In this document: positions 24,899 to 32,913 of the stretch, piece after piece
Layout of the letters: every line of letters begins with the position of its first letter
Numbering within the stretch: the first letter of the stretch is position 1
Source of the DNA: Nitrososphaerales archaeon
Lineage (GTDB): Archaea > Thermoproteota > Nitrososphaeria > Nitrososphaerales > Gagatemarchaeaceae
Assembly: GCA_030038395.1 (NCBI GenBank)
Contig: JASHOZ010000033.1
Span: 1-56,767, forward strand
DNA: 56,767 nt
Direction: 5' to 3'
Program-made: the position numbers and the translations under genes
Notes under the pieces: generated by a model
Databases searched by the model: none
What the model saw: the letters and a program-made list of their open reading frames with translations, nothing else
Told to the model about the DNA's origin: nothing

Positions 24899-25220
24899 GC
24901 GGGCTGGCGGTGGGGAGGGACGGAAGGTTAGCCGTCTTCCAGAATGCTGAAACCGGCTTCACGCAGCGCCAGCAACCCTCGGGTAAAACCACCTTCCTCG
25001 TCACCCGCGCCGGGCGGGGGAGACGAACTCACGCCGGAGCGGGCGGTCATGAGGGGCGGTCCTCTCGAAGGAGAGGTCCTGACTCTGCATTGCCGAACTG
25101 GGCGAGATCCGGGAGGGAGCAGCCCTATGGTGACGTGGCCACGCTGCCCCGTCTACGTGGGGGATTCCCTGCCTGACGAGATGGGGGCGGAGAGTGATGG
25201 CGAACTCCGGGGGGCCCGCC
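24899..25220 (+). ncRNA. Signal recognition particle 7S RNA
   Basis: The region shows the archaeal SRP RNA layout. 5' GGCGGGC (24899-24905) pairs with GCCCGCC near 25214-25220 as helix 1. Helix 6 is CCTCTC-GAAG-GAGAGG at about 25053-25070. Helix 8, which binds SRP54, is at about 25095-25126, with the conserved sequences GGCGAGATCC and GGGAGGGAGCAGCC. A possible TATA-like TTAATTA at about 24872-24880 lies within the end of the thiolase gene, about 25 bases before the 5' end. The exact ends are approximate. Confidence 0.88.
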
Positions 25221-25230
25221 GCCGCTTACA

Positions 25231-25240
25231 GCTTTTAAAC
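25231..25240 (+). promoter_or_regulatory. Promoter TATA box for tRNA-Ser
   Basis: GCTTTTAAAC lies 25-34 bases before the mature 5' end of tRNA-Ser at 25265 and 10 bases after the end of the SRP RNA. Confidence 0.6.
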
Positions 25241-25264
25241 GGCCGCGAACCGGTCGGGGCTTGC

Positions 25265-25419
25265 GCAGGGGTAGCCTAGAGTCTCGGACGGGGAGCCTGG
25301 TAAGGCGCAGATGCGGTCGCGCAAGCTTGCTAAGCCTGTGTCTCTAACGGGACTCGTGGGTTCGAATGGCGTTTCACGGCGGTGCGGCCCGGGGGCGCTC
25401 GGAAGTCCCACCCCCTGCG
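25265..25419 (+). tRNA. tRNA-Ser(GCT) with three introns
   Basis: Acceptor GCAGGGG (25265-25271) pairs with CCCCTGC (25412-25418), with discriminator G. Removing a 16-base D-loop intron (about 25280-25295), a 14-base intron in the 5' anticodon stem between positions 29 and 30 (25311-25324) and a 39-base T-loop intron (between about 25366 and 25406) gives an 86-base tRNA. It then has D-arm GCCTAGCCTGGTAAGGC, stem CAGGC/GCCTG, loop TTGCTAA with anticodon GCT at 25329-25331, a 5-bp variable arm GTCTC-TAAC-GGGAC typical of Ser, and T-arm GTGGG/CCCAC. The T-loop intron split TTCGA from the rest of the loop. Exact intron ends can shift by a few bases. Confidence 0.88.
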
Positions 25420-25432
25420 CTCGACTGAAGCG

Positions 25433-26716
25433 CTACCGTGCGAACGAGCCGCCTGCGAAGCCAGCGCCCTTGCCGAGCGCGCGCTCTATCAGCATGAGCT
25501 CGTTGTACTTGGACACGCGCTCGCCGCGCGCCGGGGCGCCCGCCTTGATGAACGCGGAGCCGAAGGCGGTCGCGAGATGAGCAATGAACGGGTCGTCTGT
25601 CTCCCCCGACCTGTGCGAGACGACAAAGTCCCATCCCGCATCGGCTGCCACGCGGATTGCGTCCTCGGTCTCCGAGACAGTCCCAATCTGGTTGAGCTTG
25701 ATCAGAACCGAGTTCCCAGCCTTCGCAGCTATGCCTTCCTTTATCCGAGCGACGTCTGTCACGTACACGTCGTCTCCGATTATCATGGTACGGCCGCCGA
25801 TCCGCTTGGTGATGGAACTGAACGAGTCCAAGCGACCTTCGGCGAACGGGTCCTCTATTGTGAGCAGACTGAACTCGTCTTTGAGCGCCACGTACATGTC
25901 TTCGAGGCGGTCAGGCGAGAGCTTCTTCCCGTCAACCGCATAGACGTCCTCCGTCGGGTCGTAGAACGTAGAGGCTGCCGCGTCAATCCCCACCCGCACG
26001 TCAGATTCCGAGTACCCTGCCTTCGCGATCGCCTCGCTGATCGCCGACAGCGCATCACGTGTCCTCCTGAACGGCGGTGCGAACCCACCCTCGTCCCCGA
26101 CGTTGATCGCTCCTCTACCATGCTTCGCGACGAGGACGCCCTTCAGAGAGTGGTATACCTCCGCCCCGACCCTGATTGCTTCGCCGCACGTATCTGCCCC
26201 GACCGGCTCCACGTGGAACTCCTGTACGACGAGCTCATTGCCGGCATGCTCGCCTCCGTTTATCACGTTCATCATAGGCACGGGGAGCCTGTACTTCGCA
26301 GCTCGGCGCAGCTGGGAAAAGAGCCGCCCGGAGCCGGCATTCGCAGCAGCTCTCGCGGTCGCCATGGAGACCGAGAGGATTGCGTTCGCGCCCAACCTCG
26401 CCTTGTTTCCGGTCCCATCCAAGGCAATCATCTTCTCATCTACCGCCCTCTGTTCGGCGCAGTCCATCCCCACTAGTTCGGGGCCAATCACCCTGCTCAC
26501 GTTGGCGACCGCCTTCGACACCCCCCTCCCGGCGAACCGCTTCGGGTCCCCATCCCTCAGCTCCAGCGCCTCGTGCGTTCCGGTGGACGCTCCCGAGGGG
26601 ACGCTCGCCCTCCCCACAGAAAGCACGGTGGTGACTTCCGCCTCGACGGTGGGGTTCCCCCGCGAGTCGAGGATCTCCCGCCCCCTGACGGAGACTATCC
26701 TGACGGGCTTCGCCAA
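25433..26716 (-). CDS. eno: Enolase
   Basis: 427 residues, full family length. It interconverts 2-phosphoglycerate and phosphoenolpyruvate in glycolysis and gluconeogenesis. Conserved parts are GREILDSRGNPTVEAEV, PSGASTGTHEALELRDGD, LPVPMMNVINGGEHA, NVGDEGGFAP, LTIEDPFAE, SVLIKLNQIGTVSETEDA and FVVSHRSGETDDPFIAHLA, which hold the Mg ligands and the catalytic Glu and Lys. TTG start at 26716, with a TTTAAC box about 35-40 bases upstream. It lies between tRNA-Ser and tRNA-Val and is transcribed against both. Confidence 0.97.
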   Translation of the reverse strand: MAKPVRIVSVRGREILDSRGNPTVEAEVTTVLSVGRASVPSGASTGTHEALELRDGDPKRFAGRGVSKAVANVSRVIGPELVGMDCAEQRAVDEKMIALDGTGNKARLGANAILSVSMATARAAANAGSGRLFSQLRRAAKYRLPVPMMNVINGGEHAGNELVVQEFHVEPVGADTCGEAIRVGAEVYHSLKGVLVAKHGRGAINVGDEGGFAPPFRRTRDALSAISEAIAKAGYSESDVRVGIDAAASTFYDPTEDVYAVDGKKLSPDRLEDMYVALKDEFSLLTIEDPFAEGRLDSFSSITKRIGGRTMIIGDDVYVTDVARIKEGIAAKAGNSVLIKLNQIGTVSETEDAIRVAADAGWDFVVSHRSGETDDPFIAHLATAFGSAFIKAGAPARGERVSKYNELMLIERALGKGAGFAGGSFAR

Positions 26717-26843
26717 AGACTGTATCCGGCCGCTTCCCGCCGGACCTCGTTAAATCTGATTCGGCGAATAGTCGGAAGGCGGGACCGGCACTCTGAAGGC
26801 TCGGGGCGCCAAAGGATATCTGCCCGCGCAGGGGTGCACGCCT

Positions 26844-26916
26844 GGGGGCGTGGTCTAGCGGCTATGACGTCTCCCTTACACGGAGGAGGTCGGGGGTTCG
26901 AATCCCCTCGCCCCCA
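26844..26916 (+). tRNA. tRNA-Val(TAC), no intron
   Basis: A 73-base cloverleaf: acceptor GGGGGCG/CGCCCCC, anticodon stem TCTCC/GGAGG with loop CTTACAC, T-arm GGGGG-TTCGAAT-CCCCT, discriminator A. The TATA-like AAGGATATCTG at about 26811-26820 sits about 27 bases upstream. It is the only unsplit tRNA in the window. Confidence 0.95.
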
Positions 26917-27014
26917 CATCGGCTGCATCGGGGTCTGCGTTCGCCGCTAGGGCGGCCCGCGCCACGCGCGACGGCGTCCAAGAGTTATCTAAGCACACGC
27001 GAGCGGCGAGGCAG

Positions 27015-27515
27015 ATGCCCGACTTCAGATACGTCGGTTGGTCCGAATACGGGAGGCTGACTGAGATGCTGGCGAAGAAGGTGGCCGAGAGTCGTGAGAG
27101 GTTCGACCTGGCGGTAGGGATAGCGCGGGGAGGAGTTCCAGTGGCGATGGTGGTTTCCGACCGTCTCGGCCTTCGACTGGACTTCGTGAAGGCCAGGTCG
27201 TACAGCGGCATTGCCAAGAGGTCGCGCACGACGATACTGCAGGGCACGACGGAGAAGGTCGGAGGGAGGCGCGTCCTGCTCGTAGACGACCTGGTCGACG
27301 AGGGGGTGACAATGGCCACCGTGGCGCGGCGACTCGCCAAGAGTCGCCCCGCGGCGCTGAAGACGGCGGTCCTGTTCAAGAAGCCGTGGAGTACGACTCA
27401 CCCCGACTTCTTCGTTGAGGAGACCGAGGACTGGGTGGTCTTCCCGTTCGAAACGCATGAGGTGGAGTCCCTGAGGAAGGCGGAGGCGCGGCCACGCTCA
27501 CCGAAGCAGCGATGA
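27015..27515 (+). CDS. Phosphoribosyltransferase-family protein
   Basis: A 166-residue type I PRTase. The PRPP-binding loop is VLLVDDLVDEGVTMATVARRL (residues about 91-111), with the preceding GIARGGVPVAMVVSDRLG as the PPi loop. Length and pattern suit archaeal xanthine/hypoxanthine-guanine PRTases, but the base cannot be assigned. It begins about 30 bases after an AGTTATCTAAG box. Its 3' end overlaps the convergent Nudix gene by 18 bases. Confidence 0.85.
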   Translation: MPDFRYVGWSEYGRLTEMLAKKVAESRERFDLAVGIARGGVPVAMVVSDRLGLRLDFVKARSYSGIAKRSRTTILQGTTEKVGGRRVLLVDDLVDEGVTMATVARRLAKSRPAALKTAVLFKKPWSTTHPDFFVEETEDWVVFPFETHEVESLRKAEARPRSPKQR

Positions 27516-28040
27516 GATTATCCTCAAAGTGAGCCCCCATACCTCGTATCCGTCGACGACCACGGCCGCCGCCCCTTCGGGCCTAATGGTCCCTGTCGGA
27601 GGGTGTGCACCCGGCCCCTCTCTCAGCCTGGCCAAGGCGACCCACCGGCAAGAGGCGACCTCCCTGTTTGGTTCTCCCTCGAAATCTCCCTTCAGCAGGA
27701 ACACCGCCGGGAAGACTTCCAGGGTCCGCGTGTGCGTCTTGAACCGTCCTACGTATCCGAGGAAGTCGGCATGCGCCCTGAGGTCGATGCCCACCTCCTC
27801 GCGCGCCTCCCTGATTGCCGTCTCGACCAGTCCCCCGTCCCCTGCCTCTGCTTTGCCTCCTGGGAAGGCCACCTGACCTGACCACGGGTCCCCTGCAACC
27901 TCCGCGCGCTTGATCAGCAGTACCTTGGGGTCGTAACTCCCTCGAAGAATGACCGCAACGGCCGCCCGCCTGAGCCCGCCTCCAGAAGGCTCGTCGCGAA
28001 GGAGTCTCTCCTTCAGCCCTTCGACTGTCGGCAGTTTCAT
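27498..28040 (-). CDS. Nudix hydrolase, CoA pyrophosphatase type
   Basis: A 180-residue protein with an intact Nudix box: FPGGKAEAGDGGLVETAIREAREEVGID provides the Gly, Glu and REAREEVG residues that bind metal. The LLIKRAEVAGDPWSGQVAFPGG region is typical of the CoA-pyrophosphatase (NudL-like) branch, which cleaves CoA or acyl-CoA to 3',5'-ADP and phosphopantetheine. The substrate remains to be tested. It is divergent from the thioredoxin gene. Confidence 0.88.
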   Translation of the reverse strand: MKLPTVEGLKERLLRDEPSGGGLRRAAVAVILRGSYDPKVLLIKRAEVAGDPWSGQVAFPGGKAEAGDGGLVETAIREAREEVGIDLRAHADFLGYVGRFKTHTRTLEVFPAVFLLKGDFEGEPNREVASCRWVALARLREGPGAHPPTGTIRPEGAAAVVVDGYEVWGLTLRIISSLLR

Positions 28041-28066
28041 CTCTGAGTGACGGAATTCCGGCAGAA

Positions 28067-28077
28067 TCTTAAATACA
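28067..28077 (+). promoter_or_regulatory. TATA box for the thioredoxin gene
   Basis: ATCTTAAATAC at 28067-28077 lies 32-42 bases before the ATG at 28109. Confidence 0.5.
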
Positions 28078-28108
28078 CATCACCGCTCGATTCGCTCGGC
28101 GACTTGAC

Positions 28109-28471
28109 ATGATGCCGACAGGAACGCAACATCAGAACCTGACCGTGAAACTGACTGAGGCGAACTTCGACGGCCTGATCTCCGGTGACAAGCCCGTGTT
28201 CGCCGACTTCTGGGCGGACTGGTGCGGCCCGTGCAAGGTGATGGACCCCGTGGTGGAGCGGCTCGCCGCGAGGTACTCTGGGAGCGTGGTCTTCGGCAAG
28301 GTGAACGTGGACGAGGAGATGAACCTCTCGTCTCGCTACCAGGTATACTCCATCCCTACATTCCTGGTCTTCAAGCGCGGGCAGCCGATGGACGCGGTCA
28401 TCGGCGCCGTCAGCGAGGCGTCGCTGGAGCGTCTCCTGAAGTCGGCCGTCGGGGAAAGGCAGCCGACATAG
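28109..28471 (+). CDS. Thioredoxin
   Basis: 120 residues with the classical fold and active site WADWCGPCKVMDP (CGPC), a cis-Pro in YSIPTFLVFKRG, and a standard C-terminal helix. It reduces disulfides in cytoplasmic proteins. The first methionine gives a short N-terminal extension before the beginning of the fold (LTVKLTEANFD). It is convergent with the metallophosphoesterase gene, with a gap of only 3 bases. Confidence 0.93.
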   Translation: MMPTGTQHQNLTVKLTEANFDGLISGDKPVFADFWADWCGPCKVMDPVVERLAARYSGSVVFGKVNVDEEMNLSSRYQVYSIPTFLVFKRGQPMDAVIGAVSEASLERLLKSAVGERQPT

Positions 28472-28474
28472 GGC

Positions 28475-29233
28475 CTAGGTCACGCGCGTCCCGTCCGTCA
28501 GGAAGATGTCAGCGTCCTCGAGACTCACCGATCTGGACGACAGGACGGGGCCGAACTGGAACGACTTGCTCCTGTTGATGGGCTGGCCACCGACTAGCCT
28601 GTTGAACGGAGGCATTACTGTGAGCTTGCCCGATCCACGGGGCCGCGACTCGTACCCCGCCCCTTCCATCAGGGCAGCTACGTCGTAGGCTGCCGATACC
28701 CACACGGCCTCCCTGGTCCTCGCTCCCAGTGAGTCTTTCATCTCGTAGGTGAAGTGGGAGTGACCGATCACAAGGTTCCTGGTCGCGATGGCCTCCTCTG
28801 AAGGCCATGCATGTCCGTGGGCCAGCCCGACCCTTCCGCGCCCGCTCCCGAGGACCATCCCCTGCGAGGGGTGCAGCCTCACCCGGGGCGGGAGGACAGT
28901 CTTGATGTTGCCGTCGTGGTTCCCGGGGACAACGTCGACCTGCTCGAACAGGTCGAGCATCGTCTGGAAGAACCAAGGGACCACCCCCCAGTCGATATCT
29001 TCGACCTTCCCCACCGTGTGCTTCACGTCTCCGAGGACTGCGAGGCGGGCGGCGCGGTGCCTCTCCGCCAAGTCGCGTATCCTCGCCACCATCTTGACGG
29101 AATAGGGAGGGAGACGGAAACCCTTCTTCGCGAGCTCCTTCTCGAGCCCGAGATGGAGGTCGGACACCAGGAGGGTCGAGCCTCCCTCGCCGGCGTACAC
29201 GAGCGCGGCCTCCCCGGGGACTATCTTGAGCAA
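28475..29233 (-). CDS. Metallophosphoesterase associated with Lhr helicase
   Basis: 252 residues. Metal and catalytic motifs of the calcineurin-like fold are present: LLVSDLHLGLEKEL (DxH), LAVLGDVKHT (GDxxH variant), VVPGNHDGNI (GNHD), LAHGHAWPS and IGHSHFTYE (GHxH-like). This family occurs next to Lhr helicases in many archaea and is suggested to act on the 3' or 5' ends of DNA or RNA. Here a gene of unknown function and the Lhr helicase are immediately upstream on the same strand, so the three probably form one operon. Confidence 0.88.
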   Translation of the reverse strand: MLKIVPGEAALVYAGEGGSTLLVSDLHLGLEKELAKKGFRLPPYSVKMVARIRDLAERHRAARLAVLGDVKHTVGKVEDIDWGVVPWFFQTMLDLFEQVDVVPGNHDGNIKTVLPPRVRLHPSQGMVLGSGRGRVGLAHGHAWPSEEAIATRNLVIGHSHFTYEMKDSLGARTREAVWVSAAYDVAALMEGAGYESRPRGSGKLTVMPPFNRLVGGQPINRSKSFQFGPVLSSRSVSLEDADIFLTDGTRVT

Positions 29234-29234
29234 G

Positions 29235-29918
29235 CTACGCGATCAGCGGGAGTATCTCTCCCCTGATGAACGAGCCGAACTCGGACATCTCCATCCGGCT
29301 GAACCCAGTGACGACGCAGTTCCTCGTCACCCCCAGGACGTACCCCGTCTTCGCGCTCTTCAGCACGAGGTACCAGAGCTTCCCATGGGTAAGGTAGTCA
29401 GAGTACAGCGTCGTATTGCCAAGGCTGTCGCCGTACAGCGAAAGCTTGCTTATGCTCGGGATGTCCATGTCGTCGAAGAAGACTATCTTCGTCTCCTCGA
29501 AGTTCTTCTCGTGGAACTTTCTCATCGTCTCAGGGTCTATCCTGGCTTCGACTATCTGCCCCAGGCTGAGGAATACGGCCTTGCTCATCTCGTTGGCGAC
29601 GTTGTTCGCCCTGTTCTTCTTATCGTAAACGATCAGGAACAGTCTGTCCTTGAACATGTTGAACGAGAACGGTGCCTCGAAGGTCCGCGGTACGGGGAGC
29701 GCCTTGTCCCTGTGCTTGACCACGAAGACCGAGTCGAAGGAGAACGTCCCCTCGAGCGTCCCCTTCCCCGCCGTGAGGTCCGTTATCTCCGAGATGAGCT
29801 TGAAGTCCTGGTCTTCCACGGTCGTCTCCGTCTCGACCTTGAAAGCCTTCAGTTTCTCGGCTAGGACGTCCATGTCGGAGTCCTCCCTCACAAGAAAGAC
29901 CTTCCCAGCCAGAACCAA
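29235..29918 (-). CDS. Conserved protein of unknown function in the Lhr operon
   Basis: 227 residues, which I do not recognise. It starts with a short beta-rich part (KVFLVREDSDMDVLAEKLKAF), has many aromatic and charged residues, and no signal, membrane segment or cysteine cluster. Its C-terminus reaches one base before the metallophosphoesterase start, and the helicase lies 35 bases upstream, so it should be co-transcribed. A role with the helicase and nuclease is an inference from context only. Confidence 0.6.
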   Translation of the reverse strand: MVLAGKVFLVREDSDMDVLAEKLKAFKVETETTVEDQDFKLISEITDLTAGKGTLEGTFSFDSVFVVKHRDKALPVPRTFEAPFSFNMFKDRLFLIVYDKKNRANNVANEMSKAVFLSLGQIVEARIDPETMRKFHEKNFEETKIVFFDDMDIPSISKLSLYGDSLGNTTLYSDYLTHGKLWYLVLKSAKTGYVLGVTRNCVVTGFSRMEMSEFGSFIRGEILPLIA

Positions 29919-29953
29919 ACGAGCCCGCCCTCCCCCCGCATGTTAATGGGTCT

Positions 29954-32791
29954 TCAGTTCCCCCAGAACTGCCGCGTCGTCACGAACCTTATCTTCGCCT
30001 CGAGCAGGTCACGGTAAAACGCCTCGTCGTCGTCTCGCATCCCCGCGAGTATCCTCGACGCCGTCTGGGGTCCGATGCCATACACGGTCTGGGCCACGAC
30101 CGCATTCTTGCCGTACGACAGGACGAGGTCCGCCGCCCGCCTCGCCTTCGACAGTTCGGTCCTCTCTTCCTCCGACATCGGTGCCGCCGTCTTCCGTTTC
30201 TGAAGGAGCGCCGTCACCCTCCCGGTCCCGTAGTAGCACGGGGTCATCAGTCCCGAGCCGCAGCTCGTGCACCTGGGCTCGTCCACCAGATCGCCGACTG
30301 CGACAGCGGGCTGCTCGGTCCCGCACTTCATGCAGACGAGGCTCACTTCGGTGCCGAATATGCTCGCCTTCATCCTCTGATAGGACGACCTCCCGAGTGA
30401 GTCCGGGGCCACCGCCTCCGGGACCTCGAGGTACCTGTACAGGAGGGCGTACGCGATCGGCGTGGGCCTATCGCCCGCGAGGAAGGTCTCGACTGCTATC
30501 TCTCCTCTCGCCACTCGCCTCAGCACCTCCTTCCCGTTGGCCATGTCTATCAAGTCCCGCCCGGTCTCCTGCAGCGCCTCCTCGAAGACGGGGGTCTTCT
30601 CGAACCTCGTCGGGAGTGAGCAGAGGTTGGGGTGGGCGATGAGCTTCCCCCTCTTCAGCGCGCCGAACCGCTCGGCAACATGCTTGACCCGGGCGGGGAA
30701 TGGGAAGTTCCGCTGCGCGGCGACGGCGTAGGTCCGCTCGAGCTCCTCCGGGGTGAGCCCCATCAGCTCCCTGGACAGTGCTTTCAGGTCGACATCCTCC
30801 GCGTCCATCGTCAGCTCCATCAGGACTCTGTACCCGTCCAGCCACCAGACTCTCACCAGCCCCCTTCGCGATAGGATTTCCTCGAACACGTAGGCGAACG
30901 TCCTGTTCACCGACTCGCCGAAGCACAGGTGCACTATCAGGTACTTCCCGAACCCCTCGAAGAGCACCAGCCTGTCCGACGGGACAGGTGCGCCCATCTT
31001 CTTCTGCTCCGTAATCTGGTCGGCGACGAGCGCCCTCGCCGGGGCGCTCCCTGGTATCTCGTTCAAAGCGTCCTCTGCGGCTCGCTCCCCGGCTTCCAGG
31101 CCTTCCGACACCGCTCTCCTGAGCCTTCCGGTCTCCATCGCCAGCTCGAACGGGATCGGGAGCATCTCTCCGTCCCACGTCGCGACAGCGGCGAGCGGGT
31201 CTTCGACGGGCGTGACGTAGATCTTCCTGTCATCCGCGACCTGTTCGATCTGCCATACCCTCCCCTTCAGGATGAAGTGCACCCCTGGCTTCGCCTTGAG
31301 CAGGACGAACTCCTCCCCGAGTATCCCGACGGAGCCGTTCGTCGACACGTCGACGACGAGGTATCGCGTCTCGTCGGGGATCATCGACAGGTTCTCGAAG
31401 TAGTACTCTCTCGTCATCGCAGTTCGGCTCAGCGCCTTCCCGCCCAGCCTCACCTTCCCGAGCTCTGCCAGGTAGGCAACGGTCCGATCAAACGCTTCCC
31501 TCTGCAACTCTCTGAACGGCGAGGCCTTCCTCACCTCCCGCAGGAGGTCGTCAGCGTCGATGGTCTCGAAGTCCATCAGGTACCCCGCGACCTGATGTGC
31601 GAGGACGTCGAGCGAGTTCGAGTACGGCCTGGTGGGCTCGATTGAGCCCCGCCTTGCGGATATGATGCTGGCCGCAGACTCGAGGACGTCATCTGCGGAC
31701 ACAGTAAGGAGCACGCCCTTTGAGACCTTGGTCAGGGAGTGTCCGCTCCTCCCGACGCGCTGCACGAGCGCGGTCACCTGCCTCGGGGACATGTACTGTA
31801 CGACCAGGTCGACCGAGCCGACGTCTATTCCGAGCTCAAGAGTGGAGGTGCAGACCAGGGCCTTGAGCTTCCCTGACCTGAATTCGTGCTCGACTCTCTC
31901 CCTCTCTTCGCGCGGGAGCGACCCGTGATGTACCCCGACGTCGCTGCGCAGTCTCGATAGCTTCTCTCCGAGCATCTCCGCGAGCGTCCTGCTATTCACG
32001 AACAGCAGGGTTGACACATGTTCTCCTATCAGTCCGTCAATCCTCGCGAGCCTGGCGGCCAGGTCCGGGGCGGAGTACGTCTCCCTAGCCGTGGACTGGT
32101 CCCCGGGGTCCGGGACGGGATACTCGATGGCGTAGGTCGACCCTTTCGGCGCCGGGGTCTTCACCAGGCTCCTCGCCCTCGTCCCGAAGATGAAGTCGGC
32201 GGCCGTCTCCGGCGTCCCGACGGTCGCGGAGAGCGCGACCAGTTGGTATCCAGGGGCCACCTTCCTCAGCCTCTGGAGCCCTACGCACAGCTGCACCCCC
32301 CGCTTGCTCTCCACGAGGTTGTGCAACTCGTCCACTACGACCCCCTTGACGTGCGACAGGTTCTGGCGCATCCTCTTCCCGGGGAGGATCGCCTGGAGCG
32401 TTTCAGGAGTCGTGACGAGCACGTCGGGCGGGTTGGCCGACTGTCTTGCCCGCTGCGATTGCGAAGTGTCGCCGTGTCTGATGTCCACCGTAAGGCCGAG
32501 CTTCGAACACCAGCCCTGGATCCTCTTGAGCATGTCCCTGTTCAGGGCGCGCATCGGAGTGATGTACAGGAGCGAGACTCCTTCGCCCCTCCCTCCAGTC
32601 ACCACCCTCCCCAGAAGGGGGAGGAGCGCGGCCTCCGTCTTCCCCGAGCCCGTCGGCGCGATAATCAGGACGTCGTCTCCACGCGCTACGATTGGCCAGG
32701 CCTCGGCCTGCGGGGGCGTCGGCTCCCTGATCCCACTTTCGATGAGGAGTGTCCTGATCTGTGGCGCCAAGGCGTCCGTCGGGCCTGTCAT
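29954..32791 (-). CDS. Lhr-type superfamily 2 helicase (copy 1)
   Basis: 945 residues with two RecA domains: Walker A APTGSGKT at 45-52, TPMRALNRDM, DELHNLVES (motif II with DELH), SATVGTPE (motif III), TSTLELGID and QRVGRSGH (motif VI). The winged-helix and Lhr core follow. A C-terminal zinc finger (CMKCGTEQ ... CTSCGSG) and a YGIGPQTASRIL helix-hairpin-like segment end the protein. Lhr helicases unwind 3'-5' on DNA and DNA-RNA hybrids. The gene heads an operon with the unknown protein and the metallophosphoesterase and is divergent to the SMC-like gene. Confidence 0.93.
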   Translation of the reverse strand: MTGPTDALAPQIRTLLIESGIREPTPPQAEAWPIVARGDDVLIIAPTGSGKTEAALLPLLGRVVTGGRGEGVSLLYITPMRALNRDMLKRIQGWCSKLGLTVDIRHGDTSQSQRARQSANPPDVLVTTPETLQAILPGKRMRQNLSHVKGVVVDELHNLVESKRGVQLCVGLQRLRKVAPGYQLVALSATVGTPETAADFIFGTRARSLVKTPAPKGSTYAIEYPVPDPGDQSTARETYSAPDLAARLARIDGLIGEHVSTLLFVNSRTLAEMLGEKLSRLRSDVGVHHGSLPREERERVEHEFRSGKLKALVCTSTLELGIDVGSVDLVVQYMSPRQVTALVQRVGRSGHSLTKVSKGVLLTVSADDVLESAASIISARRGSIEPTRPYSNSLDVLAHQVAGYLMDFETIDADDLLREVRKASPFRELQREAFDRTVAYLAELGKVRLGGKALSRTAMTREYYFENLSMIPDETRYLVVDVSTNGSVGILGEEFVLLKAKPGVHFILKGRVWQIEQVADDRKIYVTPVEDPLAAVATWDGEMLPIPFELAMETGRLRRAVSEGLEAGERAAEDALNEIPGSAPARALVADQITEQKKMGAPVPSDRLVLFEGFGKYLIVHLCFGESVNRTFAYVFEEILSRRGLVRVWWLDGYRVLMELTMDAEDVDLKALSRELMGLTPEELERTYAVAAQRNFPFPARVKHVAERFGALKRGKLIAHPNLCSLPTRFEKTPVFEEALQETGRDLIDMANGKEVLRRVARGEIAVETFLAGDRPTPIAYALLYRYLEVPEAVAPDSLGRSSYQRMKASIFGTEVSLVCMKCGTEQPAVAVGDLVDEPRCTSCGSGLMTPCYYGTGRVTALLQKRKTAAPMSEEERTELSKARRAADLVLSYGKNAVVAQTVYGIGPQTASRILAGMRDDDEAFYRDLLEAKIRFVTTRQFWGN

Positions 32792-32876
32792 GGGGTTCGC
32801 GAGTCGGCGCGCTCATAAAAGCCGTTGCATGGGAGGGAGTCCTGAAAGTGACTCAAGGCTCGCCCAAAACGCGCAA

Positions 32877-32887
32877 CCTCTAAATCC
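32877..32887 (+). promoter_or_regulatory. TATA box of the SMC-like operon
   Basis: CCTCTAAATCC lies 27-37 bases before the TTG at 32914, in the 122-base gap between the divergent helicase and SMC-like genes. It supports a leaderless first gene. Confidence 0.55.
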
Positions 32888-32913
32888 AACTCGGGCGCGC
32901 TTCCGCCTGAATC

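Noticed and set aside
25382-26476. Long plus-strand open frame of about 360 codons
   Set aside because: It is antisense to enolase and begins inside tRNA-Ser.
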